A stretch of DNA of 64,000 bases from Ochrobactrum sp. CM-21-5. GTDB taxonomy: Bacteria > Pseudomonadota > Alphaproteobacteria > Rhizobiales > Rhizobiaceae. The first letter of the stretch is position 1. Every line of letters begins with the position of its first letter. A program made the position numbers and the translations under genes. The notes under the pieces are model-generated. The model had not been told where the DNA came from and did no database searches. It was given only the letters and a program-made list of their open reading frames with translations. Below are positions 59,801-64,000 of the stretch, one piece after another. The stretch is taken from positions 372,001-436,000 of the forward strand of contig NZ_JACLZJ010000001.1 of assembly GCF_014253075.1 (NCBI RefSeq), written 5' to 3'.

Positions 59801-62534
59801 CGTGGAGGGCTTCCGCGCCCGTGGCGGCGGTCAGCCGCATCTCTTCGCGGTGCGCCGTGACCAGATGAGCGACGAAAGCTACAACACGCTGCTCGCCTCG
59901 GCCCGCATCGTCATGCACGCGCAGAACGGCTCGTTGGCCGAGCAATTACGCCGCAGTGAGGAAATAACGGTCGATCTTGCAGCGCGCAGCGACGCGAAGA
60001 CGGCTGTCGGCGGTCAGGCTTCCGTTCAGGGCCTGGGCGCTGCCGGTCTTGCGCCTGCCGTTATCGAACGCGGCACCGAAGAGCGCCGCCTTGCGATCAA
60101 GCCGCAGGTGCCGGATCGTCCGCGACCATCGGGCAATGACCTGCAGTTCTGGAACGGCTATGGCGGTTTTGCCGAGGATGGCAGCTATGTCGTGCGGCTC
60201 AACGGTCTTACGGCCACGCCGCATCCCTGGATCAACGTCATTGCCAATCCGTCCTTCGGCTTCCATGTCTCGGCGGAGGGTTCAGCTTTCACCTGGGCTG
60301 GCAACAGCCGTGACTATCAGCTCACACCATGGGCAAACGATCCGGTCATCAACCGTCCGGGTGAGGCGATCTATATTCTCGATCGCGAGACGGGACGCAG
60401 CTTTGCGCCGACTGCCAGCGTGCTGCGCGACGAGGCGGTGACCTATGAGGCCCGGCACGGGCATGGGCTTTCCAGTTTCTCGGCGCAGCATGGCGAGCTG
60501 GCGCTCGATCTCACCCATATCGTAGATACGGAAAAGCCTGTGCGCTTCTCGCGCCTGACGGTCACCAACGAGGGACGTTCCAAGCGCAAACTGCGTGTTT
60601 ATGGCTATGTCGAATGGGTGCTGGGCAATGCTCGCACGAAGAATGTACCATTCATCGTGCCGTCGCAGGATGAGGAATTGGGCGCGCTGTTTGCGGCCAA
60701 CCCCTATCATCCCGACAAGTCCGGCCAGGTGGCCTTCTTCGCCGCAACGGAGAAGCCGCAATCGGTGACCGTCGACCGCAGCGAGTTCATCGGCACTACC
60801 GGTTCGGTGGAAAGACCGGAAATCGTGCTTGCCGGTAGGGCGCTGTCAAATACGGTGGAAGCAGGCCGCGATCCGTGCGCAGCACTCGCACTCGATATCG
60901 AGGTTGCTCCGGGCGAAGCGCGCGAGCTGGTCTTCCTCATCGGTAATGCCGCCGATCAAACGCAGGCCAGGGCACTGGTGTCCGAAGCCCAGGCGTCGTC
61001 CTTCGATGACAGGCTTGCGGCTGCAAGGAACCAGTGGGATGCCTTCTTCAATCGCGTGCAGGTGAAAACGCCGGATCCGGCCTTTGATCTGATGATCAAT
61101 GGCTGGTTGCCTTATCAGGCAGTGGCCTGCCGGATCTGGGCGCGCGCCGCCTTCTACCAGGCCAGTGGCGCTTTCGGCTTCCGTGACCAGTTGCAGGATA
61201 CGCTCTCGCTTCTGCTCATGGATTCCTCGCTCGCTCGCGCACAGATCATCAATGCGGCTTCGCGCCAGTTCCGCGAAGGTGACGTGCAGCATTGGTGGTT
61301 ACCCGCAACGGGTGCTGGCGTGCGTACGCTGATCTCCGATGATGTGGTCTGGCTTGGCTATGGTACGTCGCTTTATGTCGAGACAACGGGCGACCGCTCG
61401 ATCCTCGATGAAAAACTGCCCTTCCTCGAAGGCCGCAAGCTGGAAGAGGGCGAGCACGACGCTTTCTATGAGCCGGAAATCTCCAAGGATACCGCAAGTC
61501 TCTACGAGCATTGCGCGCTGGCGCTGGATCTCGCTGTCCAGCGTACCGGCAAGCATGGCCTGCCGCTCATTCTTGGCGGCGACTGGAACGACGGGATGAA
61601 CCTTGTCGGTGTGAAGGGCGAGGGCGAAAGCGTATGGCTTGGCTGGTTCCTGGCCTATACGCTGAAACAGTTCATTCCGATCGCCGAAGCCCGCAAGGAC
61701 AAGAAGCGCGCCGACCTCTGGAAGGCGCACGTGGAAAGCCTGACCGAAGCGCTCGACCGCGATGGCTGGGATGGCGAATGGTATCGTCGGGGGTTCTACG
61801 ACAACGGCGCGCCGCTCGGCTCCAAGGATAGTGATGAGTGCCAGATCGACGCCATCGCACAGTCATGGAGCGTTCTTTCCGGAGTTGCAGACCCGAAACG
61901 CGCCGAGAAGGCGATGGCCTCGCTCGAAAAGCGTCTCTTGGATGACGAGGGCGAATTGTTGCGCCTCTTCACGCCACCATTCGACAAGACGGTGCAGGAG
62001 CCAGGCTATATCAAGGGCTACCCGCCGGGCGTCCGCGAAAATGGCGGCCAGTATACCCATGGTGCGACATGGGCCATTCTGGCGCTGGCCCGCATGGGTA
62101 AGGCGGCAGAGGCCTGGCATCTGTTTTCGCTCATCAGCCCGGTCAGCCATGGCCGCAACCCGGACATCTACCGTGTCGAGCCATACGTGATCGCCGCTGA
62201 CATCTATTCCGTCGAGCCGCGTCGCGGGCAGGGCGGCTGGACGTGGTATACGGGTTCGGCGGGCTGGTTCTACCGCGTGGCGACGGAAGGTATCCTTGGC
62301 GTAACCCGGCGCGGCGACCGCTTGCATTTCGATCCGGCGCTGCCGCCGGAATGGGAAGGTTATGAAGCGGAACTTCGCTTCGGCGATGCGCTCTACCGCG
62401 TCAAGGTGGTGACGGGAGCCAAAGCCAGAACGCTCAAGCTCGATGGCCGCAAGATCACCAAGCTTGAAGAAGGTGTGCCGATCAAGCCGGACGGTGAATA
62501 CGAAATCGTCGTAGAGCTTCCCAAACAGAAATGA
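53895..62534 (+). CDS. cgs: Cyclic beta-1,2-glucan synthase (Cgs/NdvB)
   Basis: Giant inner-membrane enzyme (2,879 residues) that initiates, elongates, trims and cyclises beta-1,2-glucans from UDP-glucose; in Brucella and rhizobia these are needed for host infection and osmotic fitness. The first 40 residues are Ser/Pro-rich. Helices occur near 425-445 and 470-495. The GT84 domain follows, with MTLDADTRLT near 640 and HHRWARGDWQ near 790. More helices lie at about 830-875 and 945-1000. A glycoamylase-like domain has NYYAHHHGMAII near 1,490, and the C-terminal GH94 phosphorylase-like domain (about 2,080-2,870) has GGDWNDGMN near 2,560. The gene is monocistronic with a clean terminator. Confidence 0.97.
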   Translation: MPELSSSLSSSTSTEPKSPNSFEPNPSKPNISDQIPPEQPSPIRAHYKTEEELGVLAAAVARGEHIPLPGYLHFPFDQRLSENGKLILHAYRASDAASRAGETITPAAQWLLDNHYQIDKNVQQTRRDLPRRFIRQLPLYDAVEGMPRIFALAWLYVAHTDSNFSLKTLTAIVKGFQTVEPLKIGELWALPSAVRYFLIENARRLAMRVDRAREMRILANTAADRIVVAADGAELETVLAGYAQAARDSTFATHLLYRLRSASTDTTAAASWLERILEQEGSNPEDAIVEEHARQSTGGVTMGNVIRSLKSIDDVDWETWFETVNEVDAILRDHSDFELLDFRSRNAYRVTIEKLARFSDMSEIDITWAALKLAEDGSRAEKAGHPEAEGKGAIAYYLSGDGRTELEKVCGYKAPFGVRALRFYRGLGLFGLFIPTAIFTILILALVNYCMIRAGLSTDLRTLFTLLAIFPAMDASYSLFNALVPWFVQPTRLIGFEYKEGLPPEACTLVAVPTFITSRDSIDEQIRNMEVHYLTNPRGEIYFALVSDWVDAEQEITPADMEIYEYAHDEIAKLNEHYTGDDQPRFFLLHRRRLYNEKQNCWMGWERKRGKLHELNLLLRGDQDTSFFPPDERLPKEIKYVMTLDADTRLTPEAVTHLAGKLSHPLNRPVIDEKTGNIVRGYGILQPRVTPSLTTGDEASFLQRVFSVNRGIDPYVFAVSDTYQDLLGEGTFTGKGLYDIDAFEAALKARVPENTLLSHDLLEGGYARAALVSDVEVVEDYPTGYNVDVSRHHRWARGDWQLLPWLFSTKRGVSAVTRWKMVDNLRRSLNPILWLLAAIVGWSVLPLGPAAVWQGFLILSMFVAPTFGIVTNLIPVSMDYSLKGHAQSLLTDIALGTADVALRTTFIAHSAFLMADAIARTVYRLFVSRRNLLEWRTAAQAKTSPDTLLFYFQLMWPAMAIAGLAIFFPLAARSHAALIAAPFVVIWFASPLIAWLVSRSAKPQDTLEVLSSDKADLRRYARRTWRYFAEFTNEENNHLPPDNFQEDPAPIVAQRTSPTNIGVYFLSVVAARDFGWIGFDETLDRVEATIGTLEKMEKYQGHLYNWYETNTLTPMRPLYVSAVDSGNLAGHLVTLSSALEEWAEAPSVYIQGDLDGILDVNDILEETIARIPDDRRILRPLRRRLEERIANFRRAVLSIKEEPETASFRTINLSLFASDIVRLMDELDSEVETIASAEAREWARILVDTCKAHTDDAIGEHDTDQLRERLRDMATRARQLAFDMQFGFLERQERRLLSIGFRVQENELDESCYDLLASEARLASLFAIAKGDVPVEHWFKLGRLLVPVGWKGALLSWSGSMFEYLMPPLVMSEPLGSLLDQTNKLVVQRQIDYATSRGLPWGISEAAFNARDAHMNYQYSNFGVPNLGLQRGLSRNAVIAPYASLLAAQYQPAAAVANLKRLEKLGALGRYGFHDSVDFTPSRVREGETCAVVKNYYAHHHGMAIIAVNNVIFEGRMRERFHSDPVIEAAELLLQEKAPREIPMIYAKTENPMRVDSGGFDDAPMRIIDKPFRAPRTTHMMSNGQYALMVTANGSGYSRWHNWDITRFHADASEDLQGTFLFLRDMESGYSWSATGEPVRNPEEETKTVFTEDKAEFYKTAGDIKTVMEVIVSSESDGEGRRLDIINTSPRDRMIEITSYAELVLNDSDSDAAHPAFAKMFVETEIADNGSTIYANRRKRAPSDPDIHVAHFVTDLSGSIRETEVETDRRAFIGRGRSLRDAAAFDPGAKFTGSQGCVLDPIASVRTRVRVPAHKKVSLVFWTFAGGSRDAVEHAVAMHRHPETFAREYSLSWTSSQVQLYHIGIKPAEAADYQKVAAYLLYPERALRQPPEVIASGLGKQSDLWPMSISGDYPIFALRIDNEADLDVLRGVLRAQEYWRSKGLTVDVVVVNERAFSYAQDTQRAIDWIVEGFRARGGGQPHLFAVRRDQMSDESYNTLLASARIVMHAQNGSLAEQLRRSEEITVDLAARSDAKTAVGGQASVQGLGAAGLAPAVIERGTEERRLAIKPQVPDRPRPSGNDLQFWNGYGGFAEDGSYVVRLNGLTATPHPWINVIANPSFGFHVSAEGSAFTWAGNSRDYQLTPWANDPVINRPGEAIYILDRETGRSFAPTASVLRDEAVTYEARHGHGLSSFSAQHGELALDLTHIVDTEKPVRFSRLTVTNEGRSKRKLRVYGYVEWVLGNARTKNVPFIVPSQDEELGALFAANPYHPDKSGQVAFFAATEKPQSVTVDRSEFIGTTGSVERPEIVLAGRALSNTVEAGRDPCAALALDIEVAPGEARELVFLIGNAADQTQARALVSEAQASSFDDRLAAARNQWDAFFNRVQVKTPDPAFDLMINGWLPYQAVACRIWARAAFYQASGAFGFRDQLQDTLSLLLMDSSLARAQIINAASRQFREGDVQHWWLPATGAGVRTLISDDVVWLGYGTSLYVETTGDRSILDEKLPFLEGRKLEEGEHDAFYEPEISKDTASLYEHCALALDLAVQRTGKHGLPLILGGDWNDGMNLVGVKGEGESVWLGWFLAYTLKQFIPIAEARKDKKRADLWKAHVESLTEALDRDGWDGEWYRRGFYDNGAPLGSKDSDECQIDAIAQSWSVLSGVADPKRAEKAMASLEKRLLDDEGELLRLFTPPFDKTVQEPGYIKGYPPGVRENGGQYTHGATWAILALARMGKAAEAWHLFSLISPVSHGRNPDIYRVEPYVIAADIYSVEPRRGQGGWTWYTGSAGWFYRVATEGILGVTRRGDRLHFDPALPPEWEGYEAELRFGDALYRVKVVTGAKARTLKLDGRKITKLEEGVPIKPDGEYEIVVELPKQK

Positions 62535-62541
62535 ACCGATT

Positions 62542-62568
62542 AAAAAGGCGGGTGAAAACCCGCCTTTT
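62542..62568 (+). terminator. Intrinsic terminator of cgs
   Basis: AAAAGGCGGGT and ACCCGCCTTTT form a perfect stem with a GAAA-type loop, starting eight bases after the cgs stop codon. Confidence 0.93.
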
Positions 62569-62634
62569 GCACGAATCTTCCAGTAAAAACGGGAAGTTGT
62601 GCCGTCGGAAACTTGTTTTTTCCTGGAGGCCGTC

Positions 62635-63939
62635 ATGGCCAAGACTGATATTGCGCGCCGCGTCTATAACCATGCATGGAAGCTCGACCCAATCGTTCGC
62701 AGCCTGCTGGATACGGACTTTTACAAGCTTCTGATGCTCCAGATGATCTGGGGGCTTTATCCCAAGGTGGATGCGACCTTCTCGCTCATCAATCGCACGA
62801 CTTCCGTGCGCCTTGCCGATGAGATCGACGAGGGCGAATTGCGCGCACAGCTCGACCATGCGCGTACGCTGCGTTTCTCCAAGAAAGAGATGATCTGGCT
62901 TGCTGGTAACACCTTCTATGGCCGCAAGCAGATTTTCCAGCCGGAGTTTCTCAACTGGCTGCATGATTTTCAGCTGCCGGAATATGAACTGCGGCGCAAG
63001 GACGGTCAGTACGAGTTGCATTTCCACGGGGCCTGGACGCATACGACCATGTGGGAAATTCCAGCCCTCGCCATCATCAATGAATTGCGATCGCGCGCGG
63101 CGATGAAGAATCTGGGACCGTTCTCGCTTGATGTGCTCTATGCCCGCGCCAAGGCCAAGATGTGGAGCAAGGTGGAGCGGCTCCGCCAGTTGCCCGATCT
63201 GCGCATCTCGGATTTCGGCACTCGTCGCCGCCATTCTTTCCTGTGGCAGCGCTGGTGCGTGGAAGCGCTGAAGGAAGGCATCGGCGATGCCTTCACTGGC
63301 ACGTCCAATGTGCTGCTTGCCATGGATACTGATCTGGAAGCGCTCGGCACCAATGCTCACGAACTGCCGATGGTTCTGGCAGCGCTGGCGAAGACCGACG
63401 ACGAACTGCGCTCGGCGCCCTATCGCGTGTTGCAGGACTGGAACCGCTATTACGGTGGCAACCTGCTGATCGTTTTGCCGGATGCTTTCGGCACGGCGGC
63501 TTTCCTGCGCAGCGCGCCGGACTGGGTTGCCGACTGGACGGGTTTCCGCCCCGACAGCGCCCCGCCGATAGAGGGCGGCGAACGTATCATCGAGTGGTGG
63601 AAGTCGAGGGGCAAAGACCCGCGCGAGAAACTCCTCATTTTCTCAGACGCGCTCGATGTCGATACGATCGAGGAAACCTACCGCCATTTCGAAGGCCGCG
63701 TGCGCATGAGCTTCGGCTGGGGCACAAACCTCACCAACGACTTTGCCGACTGCGCGCCGAAGGACATCGAGGGGCTGAACGCGATTTCACTGGTCTGCAA
63801 GGTCATCGACGCCAACGGCCACCCGGCGGTCAAGCTTTCGGACAATCCGCAGAAAGCTACTGGCGACCCGAAGGAAGTGGCGCGTTATCTCAAATTCTTC
63901 GGCAACGAAGAAAGAGTGGAGCAGTTCGTCCGGGTATAA
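62635..63939 (+). CDS. pncB: Nicotinate phosphoribosyltransferase
   Basis: NAD salvage enzyme (434 residues) making nicotinate mononucleotide from nicotinate and PRPP with ATP hydrolysis. Typical segments: [17 protein letters not shown] near residue 22, [16 protein letters not shown] with the phosphorylated His near 213, GTSNVLLA, and the phosphate-binding [10 protein letters not shown] near 365. The start MAKTDIARR has GGAGG at ideal spacing; a GTG 12 codons upstream overlaps nothing useful. Confidence 0.96.
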   Translation: MAKTDIARRVYNHAWKLDPIVRSLLDTDFYKLLMLQMIWGLYPKVDATFSLINRTTSVRLADEIDEGELRAQLDHARTLRFSKKEMIWLAGNTFYGRKQIFQPEFLNWLHDFQLPEYELRRKDGQYELHFHGAWTHTTMWEIPALAIINELRSRAAMKNLGPFSLDVLYARAKAKMWSKVERLRQLPDLRISDFGTRRRHSFLWQRWCVEALKEGIGDAFTGTSNVLLAMDTDLEALGTNAHELPMVLAALAKTDDELRSAPYRVLQDWNRYYGGNLLIVLPDAFGTAAFLRSAPDWVADWTGFRPDSAPPIEGGERIIEWWKSRGKDPREKLLIFSDALDVDTIEETYRHFEGRVRMSFGWGTNLTNDFADCAPKDIEGLNAISLVCKVIDANGHPAVKLSDNPQKATGDPKEVARYLKFFGNEERVEQFVRV

Positions 63940-63953
63940 CGAAATTGGGGATG

Positions 63954-64000
63954 CTAATCCATCAGCCGTGCCGTGCCGGCAACGCGGATGGAACCGCCGC
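63954..64000 (-). CDS. C-terminal end of a reverse-strand gene cut by the window edge
   Basis: A reverse-strand frame enters from the right and ends with GGSIRVAGTARLMD and TAG, 14 bases past pncB. Only about 15 codons are visible, so neither the family nor even the coding status is certain. Confidence 0.3.
   Translation of the reverse strand, partial: GGSIRVAGTARLMD

Overview
The window reads as a stretch of core chromosome from a Brucella/Ochrobactrum-type alphaproteobacterium (Rhizobiales). The main reasons are a full-length cyclic beta-1,2-glucan synthase of about 2,880 residues, the frcBCAK sugar-uptake cluster next to a ROK regulator, an SOS-type imuA-imuB-dnaE2 cassette with an alphaproteobacterial LexA box (GTTC-N7-GTTC), the rhizobial families DUF2794, DUF930 and IalB, and short palindromic intergenic repeats of the kind seen in this order. 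Brucella proper cannot be told from Ochrobactrum by eye. No rRNA, tRNA, CRISPR array, insertion sequence or prophage was found. Gene density is high and base composition looks even, so there is no clear sign of a transferred island.

Layout. 0-4.1 kb: an L,D-transpeptidase, a tiny secreted protein, a Cys-rich hypothetical, a copper-handling pair (DUF2946-like plus a YcnI/PCuAC fusion) and a glyoxalase-fold protein. 4.3-7.2 kb: a cysteine-free Mrp ATPase converging on phosphoglucomutase. 7.4-12.7 kb: ROK repressor divergent from frcB-frcC-frcA-frcK, with a perfect palindrome in the shared promoter. 12.8-16 kb: a fumarylacetoacetase-family hydrolase, several small proteins, a lytic transglycosylase lipoprotein and a hemolysin-III membrane protein. 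16.2-21.8 kb: imuA-imuB-dnaE2 mutagenesis operon. 22-29.7 kb: argG, LysE exporter, rlmN, IalB-like protein, DUF1232, phhB, LMW phosphatase, ThpR and tesA. 29.8-34.7 kb: ybbA-ybbP, Bax-inhibitor-like protein and an acetyltransferase. 34.7-39.3 kb: DUF2794, DUF1223 and aconitase. 39.6-42.6 kb: ccmA-B-C-D-G. 42.6-49.4 kb: ilvD, a small signalling group (response regulator, J-domain-like protein, lone AsnC domain, diguanylate cyclase), DUF930, MliC-like and YdcF-like proteins. 49.5-53.5 kb: sulfate transporter sbp-cysT-cysW-cysA. 53.9-62.5 kb: cgs. 62.6-63.9 kb: pncB, followed by the end of a reverse-strand gene cut by the window edge.

How the parts fit. Pgm supplies glucose-1-phosphate, the precursor of UDP-glucose used by Cgs, so two determinants of periplasmic and surface glucan synthesis lie in one window. 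The ccm genes cover heme export and thiol reduction for cytochrome c maturation; ccmE, ccmF and ccmH are not here. ImuA, ImuB and DnaE2 form a damage-inducible translesion system. Envelope genes are common (L,D-transpeptidase, lytic transglycosylase, lysozyme inhibitor, IalB, copper chaperones).

I did not find a convincing undescribed multi-gene system. The most useful leads are a family of 42-48 bp intergenic palindromes whose arms vary but stay complementary, a strong hairpin with a C-rich loop at 35,400-35,460, the perfect palindrome before frcB, the cysteine-less Mrp protein, the YcnI-PCuAC fusion, and a possible overlooked small membrane ORF near 14 kb.
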